From positions 13,048,450 through 13,112,449 of the forward strand of contig NC_134026.1 in the NCBI RefSeq assembly GCF_964204645.1: a stretch of 64,000 nt of DNA, given 5' to 3'. Position numbers and translations under genes: made by a program. Shown here in pieces: positions 54,593 through 64,000 of the stretch; within the stretch, counting starts at the first letter, position 1; each line of letters opens with the position of its first letter. A model generated the notes under the pieces. The model searched no databases. It was not told the DNA's origin and saw only the letters and a list, made by a program, of their open reading frames with translations. The DNA is from Tubulanus polymorphus (Eukaryota > Nemertea > Palaeonemertea > Tubulaniformes > Tubulanidae).

Positions 54593-55711
54593 TCAGCAAC
54601 ATGTAGATATCAGACGAGAGCAGGAGTCTTTTATCTTTATTTTAGCCTGGATTAGGGTATCAACTAAGTCACAGATATCGTCCATGTAGGTATTACTTAA
54701 CAGCACCTCTGCAGCTATCGGATATTGCTCTTTGGCTTCTATGGCCATTTTACGGAACGTGGTCTTGGGCATCGCTACGGCTGGTTTGTCTCCGAATGGG
54801 ACGACTGACATCACATAAACGTCTTGCTCCTTTTCCGCGTCAAACTGTCCCCATCAGAAGCGATGAACATGTTGATCTACCTCGAGTATCAACACTCCAT
54901 TATACATCTTCGATATATCAGCCACAAGCGCAATTAACTTCTCGCAAAATCTCAAAACTATTCCCAACAGGTTGTTGAGCAAATCAGGGCCCTTCATCCA
55001 ATAGTCATTCAACAAACCTTGAAATGACACAGATGTATTGAAAACAATTCTCAGTACTAGATTTGTCCGGTCTCATAACTTCTCGATGACATATGTAATG
55101 ATTAGGACCCGTGTATTTAAAAACCGCCGAATCGGTCAGCTTTCTAGCGAATTTTTCTTTTACCATCATTTCCATTTGGTCATTGTAGGGGCGAGCATGT
55201 TCTAGAGTTCTTAAGAGCCTTTCTTCTGGGGACTTAAGTTTCCGTTCAACTTGTTTTCTATTATTCTGTAAGGACGACGGATCTCTAAGCCAAAGCATCA
55301 GGATCATCCACTGATTTCCGACCTTCTGACAAGACTGTTCGATCAGTTTAGCCTCTTCTCGTTTGACAGGGCTATTTTTATCAGGTTTCCATGTACAATT
55401 CTTCATGGTGACTCCCATCGATTCGGTGGTCGAGAAGTTCCGCAAATCAACTGGTCTATCAGCGTTTAAGTCTACGTGGAGTATTCCCATCGGACGAGCT
55501 TCCCTACTTAGCGGGTTTCTCCTCCGTGCATTTTGGCATGGTCGATCCCGATAAGGATGTTAACGGATCCAGTTCCACGGTATAAACAATTGCGTTTTGA
55601 TTTAAAACATCCCTCTAAATCTGGGAGATTGACCCTTGACACTTCTTCGGTAATACAAGGAATGCCAATTACTGGTACAGCGTGAACATAATCGCTCCCT
55701 GTTGAAGGCAC
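54593..55711 (-). mobile_element. BEL/Pao retrotransposon pol fragment (protease tail, pre-RT, RT)
   Basis: Minus strand, three consecutive frames. 55,711-55,508 ends the protease-like domain (VHAVPVIGIPCITEEVSRVN, LIGIDHAKMHGGET). 55,490-55,005 is the linker before RT (TMKNCTWKPD, KSPEERLLRTLEHARPYNDQ, YICHREVMRPDKSSTENCF). Then comes RT with LLNDYWMKGPDLLNNL, LRFCEKLIALVADISKMY (first catalytic Asp), QDVYVMSVVPFGDKPAVAMP and NTYMDDICDLVD (YMDD active site, about 54,690). One in-frame stop (about 54,857) and the frame changes inactivate it. RNase H and integrase are missing. It faces away from the plus-strand BEL element that starts about 20 bp further right. Confidence 0.85.
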
Positions 55712-55869
55712 ATGCCTCGTTGACCATGGGCAGTGTCATTCACGGTCCTGATCACCGTGATCTGATTTTACAATAAGTTTGTACCTGCTGCCCTTAAGGC
55801 TTTCAGTGCCTGTCCAGTAATCCGGCACTATTTAAACAATAGAAACTTGTATGTGTAACCTGAACCTGG

Positions 55870-55878
55870 CTATATAAA
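55870..55878 (+). promoter_or_regulatory. TATA box of the BEL 5' LTR
   Basis: CTATATAAA in an otherwise mixed sequence, ~195 bp before the presumed LTR end. Transcription would start about 30 bp downstream, near 55,900. Confidence 0.45.
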
Positions 55879-56129
55879 CCCTGTATACTATGTCACCTCA
55901 CTTCACTTATTTGGTAGCAATACATAATGCTAGATGTACATTAAAAGTTTGGTTGTTTTTTGCTCATGTTTGTTCCTGGCTGATGCTGCATTCTACTTCG
56001 TCAATATTCGCTGTTTGCTGTCTACAATCGCAAAAGTGTGGCTTGACCGCCAACATTTATTGGTCCCTCGAGCCGGATGTCCGTACCTACTGATTTGAAC
56101 CAAAGGCAGCAACAACCACGATTTCCACG

Positions 56130-57860
56130 ATGGCAGAAGGCGGAAGCAGCAAGCCCATAGATGTTCTAAAAGCCTTGGAACGAGAGCGAGGATCCCACAA
56201 ATCTGTTTTCACGAGAAGATGCAACACTGCTGATGATATCGTTCATGTGAAAGGAAGCCGACGTGAGCTGCGTGAGTTACTGTTGCAGATTGATAAGAAT
56301 GAAGAAAAAATCCACGCAATCAATGAGAGATATGTCGCGATGTTGACTACTGACCAGGAGGTTGCTGAAGCAGATAGTTATATGGCTGAAGTTGAAACCC
56401 GTCATTGTCTTGTTTCTAAAACCATCAAAACTTCAAAGCTTCAAAACTGAATGATGGTACATCAAGTATCTCAAAGGCAAATTCTACAACCTCCACGTGC
56501 TCTAAGACCGTTGATGTTAAAGCCAAGCTGAAAGTTCTGCAGCTTACTCAACTGAAAAACAGATTGGAACAGGAGAAAAAAGAGCAAGAACTCCGTCGAC
56601 GTCGCCTGCTCCAAGAAGCCGAAGATGCAGCTGAAGTTGCAGCACTTGAAGCAAGTTTGATGAGAAGTGGAATTACTCTGCTAGAGGAAGAGCGTATGCA
56701 TGACTGTGATGATGTTGAAGAAGCTGATTCCACTCATGACCCGCCGCTAGCTACTGAAACTATGAGACTGCTCCAGCCTCGAGATGTTGACAACAGCTCC
56801 AGAAATTGCCATGGAAATGACCGAAACGTTGATGATACCCGAAATCGAGACGACCAAGACTTTTGACGCCATCAAAGCGATGACCGAAATAATGATGACA
56901 CCCGCAACCGCCTACTAGACTACCGAGATGATGACGATGACCGCCGTTTTGCTCGACGAAATCTGCCGTAGAGAGCAGTACAAACATCGCCATTTTCAAA
57001 GTCGCTGCCGATTCAGCTGAATGGCTACGATGGAATTTTCTCTTCCGAGCCTTGATTCATGACCAGCCAAAACTGACGGATGTTGAAAAGATGACCCACT
57101 TACAATCAAGTGTTGGTGGTACTGCCCTTCAACTGATCTCTGGTATGCTTTATGATGGACGACAGTACAACGATGCGATAAGAGCACTTCAAGACGGATT
57201 CGGGAAGGAAGAAGACATCGTTCATGCCTGCTTACGAAACGTGTTTGACCATCCACCAGTCAAGTTTCATGACACGACGTCCCTAGAGAGATTTCAAGGC
57301 ATGGTGCACGCAGCTGTAACGACGTTAGATACGCTTGGATACATTGGTGACATGACGAGTGCCGAAAATCTGAGAAGAATGATTCAGAAATTACCAATAG
57401 AATTGAAGAGAGATTGGGGTAAAGAAGCTGTGGCGTTAGAGGTCAACGGAGGACGTCCAAACCTCCGACGGCTGGATGAATGGCTGTCGCTACAAGTATG
57501 CATAAGTCTCAGCTATGCAGAAACAATTCCTGTGAAAACACTTGATGTCACTTCGAAGTTACCTCGGCAGAAATATGGTTTTTCTAGAACAGTGAACCTC
57601 ACTGGTGTGGAGCAAGAGCCATCCAACACTGAAAAAAAATCCGATGTCTGCCCCTGTTGGAGGACTGCCCAAGTTTCAAGAGGAAGACTGCGAATGAGAG
57701 AGCCATTTACAACGGTGAAAATGGTCGATGCTTTGCTTGTCTCCGACAAGGTCACAGATCAAGACGATGCAAGTACCGGAAGCCATGTGGTATCACAGAT
57801 TGCAAGTACAGACACCATCCATTACCACTACACCACTGGAAATGATAAAATCCAACAGTA
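56130..57860 (+). pseudogene. BEL/Pao gag (coiled coil, DUF1759-type core, CCHC knuckle), broken
   Basis: The ATG at 56,130 starts MAEGGSSKPIDVLKALERER. The first frame (to 56,450) covers a coiled-coil N-terminus. Frames then change to a Glu/Arg-rich coil (RLEQEKKEQELRRRRLLQEA, ~56,565) and an Asp/Arg-rich linker. From 57,052 a long open frame carries the capsid-like core (MTHLQSSVGGTALQLISGML, ALQDGFGKEEDIVHACLRNV, LRRMIQKLPIELKRDW). A further shift near 57,640 leads to CFACLRQGHRSRRCKYRKPC, a CxxCxxxHxxxxC zinc knuckle, at about 57,730-57,790. Four frame pieces are needed, so it cannot make one protein. Confidence 0.8.
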
Positions 57861-57889
57861 AACCTGTAACTTCGTCGGCACCTGGAAAT

Positions 57890-58130
57890 ACAGCGGTCGG
57901 TGATAGTCATGCTGTCTCAACTCAGTCCGGTGGTGTAACCTTGTTACAGATCGTTCCTGTAAGAATTCATGGTAATGATGTTTCCTGTGATACATTTGCT
58001 CTCCTCGACCCTGGTTCGCAGACGTCGTTATGTACCGACAACCTCACAGAAAGGCTTAAATTAACTGGTGAAAGAAAACTCCTACGTCTTGGTATACTGA
58101 ATCAAGTGGTAATCCGAAATATACGCTGAA
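57890..58130 (+). pseudogene. BEL/Pao aspartic protease (A17-like), fragment
   Basis: After a TQSGGVTLLQIVPVRIHG stretch, FALLDPGSQTSLCTDNL (~57,985-58,040) matches the active-site region ALLDSGSxxS of retroviral-type aspartic proteases, but Pro stands where Ser/Thr is usual after the catalytic Asp. The frame then runs LTERLKLTG and is lost at 58,130. Confidence 0.7.
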
Positions 58131-58224
58131 GCTGAAGCTCTACCCGACTCCGCTGGCAGATGGTGCAGCTGATTAGAAGATTCAAGTAGACGAAGTATGG
58201 TCAATCCCGCGTCTGAACATTTCC

Positions 58225-58965
58225 ATGCCACAGGTTCGAGGCAAGAACAAGCCAAGATGGCTCCACCTAGAAGATATTTCCATTCCTGATGTCGATCATG
58301 GCCAAGTGGAGGTTTTACTTGGGGCCAATGTGATCGAAGCTGTGATACAACATTACATCCGAATTGGTAGCCCTGGTCAGCCTATTGCCATTAAGACTGA
58401 TTTTGGTTGGGCTATAACGGGTCCTACAAGAATGGTTACAGAAGCTAATCGAAATGTCCAGTATCTAAAGTCCATGTCCCTGAAGTCGATGTCCGACGAA
58501 TATGAATTTGACGAGATAATCCAGGAATGGTGCACTACCGAAGCCTTTGGTACAAAATACAACAAGCCGATAGCTGCATCCAAAGAAGACACCCGTGCAT
58601 TGAGTATCCTGAAGTCTAGGCCAAAAAAGATTGATGGTCAAGACCGCTACGAGACAGCTTTACTCATGAAGAAAGATGATACGTCACTGCCAAACAATAG
58701 ATTGATGGCTATGAAGCGCTTGGTATCTACAGAGCAAAACTTGCATCGACATCCTGACAGAATTGAAGCATACGACAACACTTTCAAAGATTATGTCGCC
58801 AGAGGGTTTGCACGAAAGCTGAGTCCAGAAGAAGCTGCCAAACCTAACCCGAAACGCTGGTTTTTGCCTCACCGTGCAGTTGTGAATCCGAATAAAGTCA
58901 AGCTCAGAGTTGTGTTTGATGCTGGAGCCACGTGCCAAGGGAAGTCGCTGAATAGTGAATGTTAA
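58225..58965 (+). pseudogene. BEL/Pao pol: DUF1758-type end and pre-RT linker
   Basis: A 246-codon open frame with IPDVDHGQVEVLLGANVIEA, FGWAITGP (typical 'GWxxxGP'), then the linker before RT: RYETALLMKKDD, NNRLMAMKRL, GFARKLSPEEAA, RWFLPHRAVVNPNKVKLRVV and FDAGATCQGKSLN. It is intact in itself and is the longest undamaged part of this element, joining RT after a break at 58,960. Start codon assignment is arbitrary because it is internal to a polyprotein. Confidence 0.8.
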
Positions 58966-59330
58966 ACGGTCCGGATTTGCTTCAGAATCTGAGCGGTGTG
59001 TTGATACGTTTCCTAAAGGCCCTGTAGCGATTATGGCTGATGTAGAGAAAATGTATCACCAGGTGAAAGTTGTGGAAGAAGATCAAGTCACACTGAGTTT
59101 TCTTTGGTGTAATATGAACACTGACCGTGAACCTGACGCCTACCAAATGCTGGTCACTATTTTTGGCGCAAAGTGCTCCTCGGCGATGGAAAACTATGCT
59201 CTGGGAAAAGCTGCTGAAGAAAACTGCAAAGAAGATGATCCCCTATCCGTAGCTGTGGCCAATGCTGTGATGTCCAATTTCTACATGTATGATTTTCCGA
59301 TCTGAGTTTGACATTCACCAAGGCAAACAG
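58955..59330 (+). pseudogene. BEL/Pao reverse transcriptase with altered active site
   Basis: GPVAIMADVEKMYHQVKVVE contains the first catalytic Asp. DQVTLSFLWCN and YQMLVTIFGAKCSSAMENYA follow as expected. The catalytic YxDD box is changed to YMYD (NFYMYDFPI, about 59,280-59,300), removing the first Asp of the pair. The frame ends there and most of the thumb and RNase H region is deleted. Confidence 0.8.
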
Positions 59331-59399
59331 ATGCAAGCCATGGTTACAGAACTGGTGGCCAGAGGTGGTTTTCGTCTGACGGAACGGCAGAGGTGGTTT

Positions 59400-60426
59400 T
59401 CGTCTGACGGAATGGCAAAGTAATTCCAGGGAACTGTCAACGAAAGTCGACGTTTACATTCGTTCATTGCTAATAGAGTTGCTGAAATTTGTGATGAATC
59501 AACTCCAGACCAATTGTCCCATGTTCCAGGTGTACTGAACCCTGCTGATGTCTGCTCTCGAGGTGTGTCTACCTCTGAACTGGCTACTGATAAAAGATGG
59601 CTGAGCGGTCCAGAATTTTTGTTGGATCCAAAGGATTGGCTAGACCAAGACGAAGATGCGACTCCACTCCGATGCTCGATGATGATGGTCTACTCCGTGC
59701 AAGAGGGTGCTTAACCAATGCTCCGGTGAATTTTGATGTTAAACATCCGATAATCCTGCACACAAAACACGATGTCACTAGGTTGGTCCCTTTGAATCAG
59801 CACTACAAACTATCTCACACCGGTGTTGAGCATACGCTTAATGAGATACAACAGCTGTATTGGATACCCAAGGCCGGATCAAGAATCTGGAAGCTGATTT
59901 ATGACTGCAAGCTGTGCAAGAAAAGACGAATAAAGCCAAATCCGCCGTTGATGGCTGATCTTCCGGCCACAAGAAGTCATCCCTTCTGTTGTACTGGTAT
60001 CGACTACTTCGGACCTTTCAGTGTCAGAAAGTTCCGTACGGTGTCTTGATAACTTGTTTGACCACCAGGGCTGTCCACCTAGAAGTTGCTGATACCCTTG
60101 ATACTGACAGTTTCCTGTTAGCGCTCAGACGTTTTATTGCAAGAAGAGGAAATCCGATTATCATCTACTCAGACAATGGTACAAACTTCAGAGGAGGCGA
60201 GCGAGAGCTTCGAGATTCCTTAACCGAATGGAACCAAGAGCAGTTCACCGATGAGTTAATTCAACGTGGTGTCCAGTGGCGTTTCAAGACAGGTCTAGAG
60301 AACAGGACCCTGACTGGAACCAGCCAAGAGTTGATGAGAACAAACTTCAAAATAAAGGTTAATCATCCGATTCATGGATTTGCTTCAGTGACTAAAGCTC
60401 AGAGCAAAAGGCTCCAGATCTATTAA
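59400..60426 (+). pseudogene. BEL/Pao RNase H tail and integrase, frameshifted
   Basis: 59,460-59,640 gives SHVPGVLNPADVCSRGVSTS (RNase H end 'NPADxxSRG') and KRWLSGPEFL. In the next frame (to 60,049) are the integrase zinc domain (HYKLSHTGVEHTLNEIQQLY, then CKLCKKRR) and GIDYFGPFSV with the first catalytic Asp. In the third frame TTRAVHLEVAD, FIARRGNPIIIYSDNGTNF (second Asp) and GGERELRDSL follow, but the region carrying the final Glu is shifted or deleted after 60,290. Three frames are required. Confidence 0.8.
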
Positions 60427-60639
60427 GTACTCTGTTGTTGGCGACGAAACAGAAAATGACGCCGAGTTAATTCCAACTGATTTTGAAGGTAAACACTGAT
60501 TTTTCAGAGAACGCTTCATGGCTGGTTTTTGGATAATACCAAAAAAGGGCCGTAATCAATATGAAATATTCAACATTTCAGACCAGCGTTAAAGGCCCTT
60601 CTTAAGGTCGCGTTGTAATCATGTTCAGAAAAGGCACGG

Positions 60640-61047
60640 ATGATCATTTCCAGATTTGAACAACTCAATTATTCTTCCTGGGACGGAAGATGGAGAGCCC
60701 AGCCAAAAGCGATGAAAATGAGAGAAAAACAAAACAAGAAGATTACAAGGAAAACAATCAGAAGCCGGGTCAGAGATGCTGATGGCAAAAATATCATGAA
60801 GCCTCCATGCCTCATTGGTCCAAGATGTACATCTCAACTTTGCAAGAAAAGGAAGAATAGTCGCTTTTGTGATTCGTTCTCGAAGGAAAATTTGTTGGCA
60901 ATGTTTCATCACTTTTGGACAAAACTTAATTGGGATGGTCGAAAGGCCTATTTACGTGGTCTCGTGGATAAGATTATCGATAGCTTACTACCCTACACAC
61001 AGTTGACAAAAAGTGTTAGGCCTGTGCCGGTTGGTGCGTACTACTGA
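60640..61047 (+). CDS. Unrecognised Cys-containing basic ORF
   Basis: The 135-codon frame has a basic first half (RAQPKAMKMREKQNKKITRK) and a patterned second half: PPCLIGPRCTSQLCKKRKNS and RFCDSF give C-x5-C-x5-C-x7-C, followed by LLAMFHHFWTKLNWDGRKAY. A 'PPC..C..C....F....FW.L.w..K..Y' pattern occurs at the N-terminus of some large transposon-type proteins in invertebrates, and I suspect that class, but I cannot name it. The frame runs to TGA at 61,047; a spliced continuation is possible but no downstream exon was recognised. It starts about 210 bases after the BEL integrase and is unrelated to it. Confidence 0.4.
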   Translation: MIISRFEQLNYSSWDGRWRAQPKAMKMREKQNKKITRKTIRSRVRDADGKNIMKPPCLIGPRCTSQLCKKRKNSRFCDSFSKENLLAMFHHFWTKLNWDGRKAYLRGLVDKIIDSLLPYTQLTKSVRPVPVGAYY

Positions 61048-62279
61048 GACTAATATATACTGGTTGAGTTGGTTCAGTTGTGAAGTGTGGAAGCTAAGAA
61101 AGCCTACCGGTATTTATAGGTCTAGGCCTATTGTAGTAGCCAATATCATTTTAAGTACGAAGTTGTTACCCGAAAGTGACGGTACGGTGATCTCCACAGG
61201 TTAACCGTACGTGAGTTCCCTACAAAAGCCGTACGTGAGTTCCTATAATCTAAGTACGCGCATGTGTGAAAGAATAGGGTTCGGGTTAGGTGAGGCTATA
61301 CGTAAATCAACTTTTATCAACCCTGCAGCTATGTTGTGGCTCACTGGACTACTACTGGAATTTTTTTTTCATTTGGTTTCGAATCCCAATATTGCAAGTC
61401 AGAGCGTCAACGTACTCACATACGGCTAACCTGTGGAATTCACCATACAGTCATGTATGGGTAACAACAGCGTTTCAAGTATTAGGTGAGTAAGATAAGC
61501 CTACGATGCCTACGTACTACAAACACAGGTTTTTCCCTCTCGTCGGCCCTGCACTAATGTTACTATACTGGTGCCATTATCACATCGATAGGATTTGGTC
61601 AGGACTAGCCTTAAGTCTAATTCAGTTTATGCACTATTTACACAATATTATTAAAACAATACGGTGAAGTATTCACACGCAGAAAGGCTAGGCCTAATTG
61701 ATTAGAGCCATGCGATTAAATTTTTCGCTGGCCTTGTCTGACCTGATGACATTTAGTCAAACCTAGATCCAAAACGTTCATGTGGTCACGGTTTGTATAC
61801 CAGAAATCATTATGTAGGCCTGTACATTTTGCTGTACGTAGGTTTGGTATACCGATTTCTCCAGTCTCGACTGATAAGTGTATGGCACAGCTGTACGCAG
61901 TATACCAATGGTAATAGGGCCTATTGATTGGGCTTATTGTTGGAAAGGGGGTAGAACCATGGAATGAGACGAAAGACAGAGTACTCTATATGATGTATAA
62001 CTAGCAACTAAAGTTTATTATGGACCATCTGCCATTAGTGTAATGAATTTCTATAACCAAATGAACATTATTTTTCTAATGACTAGGAGTGACTGAAATG
62101 GTTTGATATTTACACACATGTTGCACGTATAAATTGTTTATCAGTATAGAATTTGTTATCCATGAAAGCCGGAATCAACATCGGCCTGATCACCCACACC
62201 AAATCAATTCATAATGAATTGGTTGCATTTACACTACAGTATATGTATTTTATTCAAATATTTCAATAAAAAGATAAAT
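61048..62279. other. No gene recognised
   Basis: Short open frames only. A direct repeat CCGTACGTGAGTTCC lies near 61,206 and 61,230. Confidence 0.45.
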
Positions 62280-62440
62280 TCCTTAAATCTATTCCAAATC
62301 CTAATACGTTCTTATCTGTAAATTTACTCAACCTATCGACTCAGCAGATTATTAAGATGAGTTCTTAATAAAACAGATCCATTTTTTAAGCGTGGTGATA
62401 ATACAGTATCATTAAGTTTGAATGTCATAATAAATGCCTG
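62280..62440 (-). pseudogene. Polinton-like-element gene fragment, second copy region
   Basis: AT-rich sequence. The minus strand reads MTFKLNDTVLSPRLKNGSVL and, after a shift, KFTDKNVLGFGIDLRNLSFY. The FxFK...L...TEFxxFTDxN-like order recalls a short structural-type protein of Polinton-like elements. It lies on the same strand as, and downstream of, the capsid-like fragment at 62,683. Low confidence. Confidence 0.3.
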
Positions 62441-62535
62441 TTCAAATCAATTCATTTTTATTGATTGAACATCCGCTTAAGTTTGGTTTCCAAGCTGAAT
62501 CACATTGGACGTTAACACAGAACATTAACACTTTG

Positions 62536-62573
62536 CAGAAAACCCGTTATCGCTGCTTTGCAGCTATATTTTC
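62536..62573 (+). repeat. Short interspersed repeat shared with 23,122-23,160
   Basis: GCAGAAAACCCGTTATCGCT and the following GCTTTGCAGCTATATTTT. It lies between the two virus-like fragments and may mark an insertion into that element. Confidence 0.6.
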
Positions 62574-62682
62574 ATTAGTTACTGTATCATATTATAAACA
62601 TACATTTGATAATCTATAACCCATATGTTTAATTACCCTCAATGAAACTATTTCTTTACAGGTGCAAAAGTTATTTCGAATA

Positions 62683-62940
62683 TTAAAATATCGAATATCG
62701 GCCAACATTATCTACAACATAATTATTATTATCACCAGATAATTCTATATCAGCTGATAAATAAATACTATTCGGAACATTAAAAGTATTTAGTGTTAAT
62801 CTCAGAATTCTAACATATAAAGTTTTATTTGGATTAACATTACTAGGATCACGAGTAATTATATGATGACATCTTTCTGCTTTAATTGCACAACATATTC
62901 TAGAATTTTTTGAAGGATCTATATATTTTCCATCCACCAT
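62683..62940 (-). pseudogene. Capsid-like N-terminus, second copy
   Basis: 85 codons that match 3813-3540 at protein level in almost every position of the conserved block (LYVRILRLTLNTFNVPNS, VVDNVGRY), and at DNA level also in the ~60 bases upstream of the ATG, where both copies have a TAAGAAAAAAA run. Homology stops at about 62,690, where this copy runs into unrelated sequence, close to where the first copy is cut by the foldback repeat. The gene is a truncated relic. It shows the element is present at least twice within 60 kb. Confidence 0.5.
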
Positions 62941-64000
62941 TTATTAAGAAAAAAAATTACTGATTTTTTTACTATGTTTACTAATCCAAAATTGATAGCA
63001 CTTACAACTGAGATTAAAAATAAAATTATATGTTCAACAGTGAATCTAGTACAGTATCCCAATCACATAAATATGCCTTTCAGTTATCTGTCTTTTCAGG
63101 TAAAATCTTGATTCAGCACCTAACACAGTAAAAGCTAATGGAAGTTATTGCCTTACGAGCAAGTTATCATTCCCTTTGATGGCAAGATGGGCTTGCAAGT
63201 TTATCAAAATACAATACATGTAATAGGTCATGAAGGCGTTCTTCATTCTCTTCACTCTACCTACTCCTTACCCAACTTACCAGTTTACCTACTACCCTAC
63301 CTATATTGCAGGATGCATTAGATGCAAGTACATGTACCTTTTTAATGACAAATGGAGGTCTTAGGCCATCTACATCAGGTGAAAATTTAGAGGCAAGGTC
63401 ACTATCACTTGTAGAAAGGTCACTGAGGTAGATGATCGGTGACTGTGACCTGAGGATGAAACTCCATGTTAATGATTATGACACATAAAGTATCTAAGTA
63501 ATAGCTTTGAATATTGACTCACTGAGTTCAAAATGTTTTCAATTACAATCCAATTACAGTAATATATACCTAGTTCGATCCTTCATCCTCCTAAAACATG
63601 ACATTCGCACATGTACATCATCCTTTAAGTAAAATAATTCACAAAGATTAAGACTTACACTTGATCAAAATTTCAATATGCAATCCCTCAAAACATGACC
63701 ATTACCTCACAATAAAATGTCTGGAAATTTTTCTTTCAATGACATAATATACTGTAGGGTTTGCCATTTATGCATGAACACGTGAAGTCTGAAGGGAACA
63801 CCCCCTGCTGCAAGTGCGGTCCTTTTTCAAATTTAGCTCTGCTCTAAGGTTCTTTTTAACAAAACTAGAGGACCAAAGGTCCCGAGGCTCGAGATATGTA
63901 AGCTCGATCAACAAAATCGTTGTTGGTATGGATTTATATTTGCCTTAGATACGATAACAGGGGTGGAGAAATGAAGGTATCGTTTTAACCATGGAGCATG
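62941..64000. other. No gene recognised
   Basis: 62,941-63,035 still matches 3814-3900 of the first virus-like copy. Beyond that, unremarkable sequence. The last 150 bases contain AACTAGAGGACCAAAGGTCC, a palindrome-bearing word like the starts of other dispersed repeats (compare CAAGAGGCCCATGGGCCTCG at 44,814). Confidence 0.45.

Larger units (their letters stand above)
55733..60430 (+). mobile_element. BEL/Pao retrotransposon, 5' LTR-like region through integrase
   Basis: Promoter-like sequence with a TATA box (CTATATAAA, 55,870) precedes a leader (TTGGTCCCTCGAGCCGGATG at about 56,067) of the kind seen after BEL 5' LTRs; the LTR would be roughly 55,733-56,063. Gag, zinc knuckle, protease, RT, RNase H tail and integrase follow in normal order over 4.3 kb, all broken. 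No copy of the LTR was found after 60,430, so the 3' end is missing. A primer or tRNA identity was not worked out. Confidence 0.8.

Overview
The window is eukaryotic DNA from an animal, most likely an aquatic invertebrate. Broken reading frames are split by introns with GT-AG borders. The transposon families present (BEL/Pao, piggyBac, pogo, THAP-associated, LINE, long-TIR elements) coexist in many marine invertebrates, and the bulk DNA is AT-rich with many inverted-repeat elements. The frequent AGGCCTA-type words would fit an ambulacrarian or a lophotrochozoan, but the species cannot be fixed from this sequence. No clearly intact host housekeeping gene is visible. Almost everything identifiable is mobile or derived from a mobile element.

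Layout. 1-6,880: a very AT-rich, minus-strand, compactly packed and decayed set of genes. It resembles an integrated Polinton-like or adinto-like DNA virus: a small membrane protein, an HNH nuclease, a capsid-like N-terminal fragment, a coiled-coil/membrane protein and an acidic protein. A foldback repeat and an unrelated insert interrupt it. A second fragment of the same family lies at 62,280-63,010, so both flanks of the window carry it. 7.2-8.3 kb: a small inverted-repeat element and a relic of a mariner-type transposase. 10.8-15.6 kb: a 4.4-kb element with inverted arrays of the palindrome ACACGTGT at both ends and a broken transposon gene inside, flanked by directly repeated GACC-rich blocks. 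16.5-18.3 kb: a hairpin/TAA repeat, a promoter-like NRF1/YY1 cluster and a MITE. 19.2-21.7 kb: the best-preserved gene, encoding two different cysteine-protease (deubiquitinase-like) domains behind a repetitive N-terminus. It is broken once by a frameshift next to a predicted catalytic Cys and ends in a perfect 42-bp palindrome. 22-24 kb: a G/T-skewed tract and a 185-bp tandem repeat.

24.1-29.0 kb: a multi-exon THAP-domain, transposase-like gene whose introns hold a 1-kb composite repeat and a 5'-truncated LINE. 29.4-36 kb: BEL/Pao fragments on both strands and a DDE_3 (IS630/Tc1-like) transposase relic. 38.8-43.5 kb: an array of a CTCGGCCGAG palindrome, an 8-bp-TSD MITE, an inverted second copy of the hairpin/TAA repeat, and a 1.33-kb piggyBac deletion derivative with TTAA ends. 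44.1-48.6 kb: a pogo-type transposase gene with at least ten exons, two nonsense codons and one frameshift. 49.2-52.4 kb: three more copies of the composite repeat. 54.6-60.4 kb: two BEL/Pao elements head to head. The plus-strand one runs from 5' LTR-like sequence to integrase. 60.6-61.0 kb: an unrecognised Cys-rich ORF.

The genes do not form a pathway; this is a nested transposon graveyard. Identifications come from recognising motifs by eye, and all frames and exon borders were read by hand.
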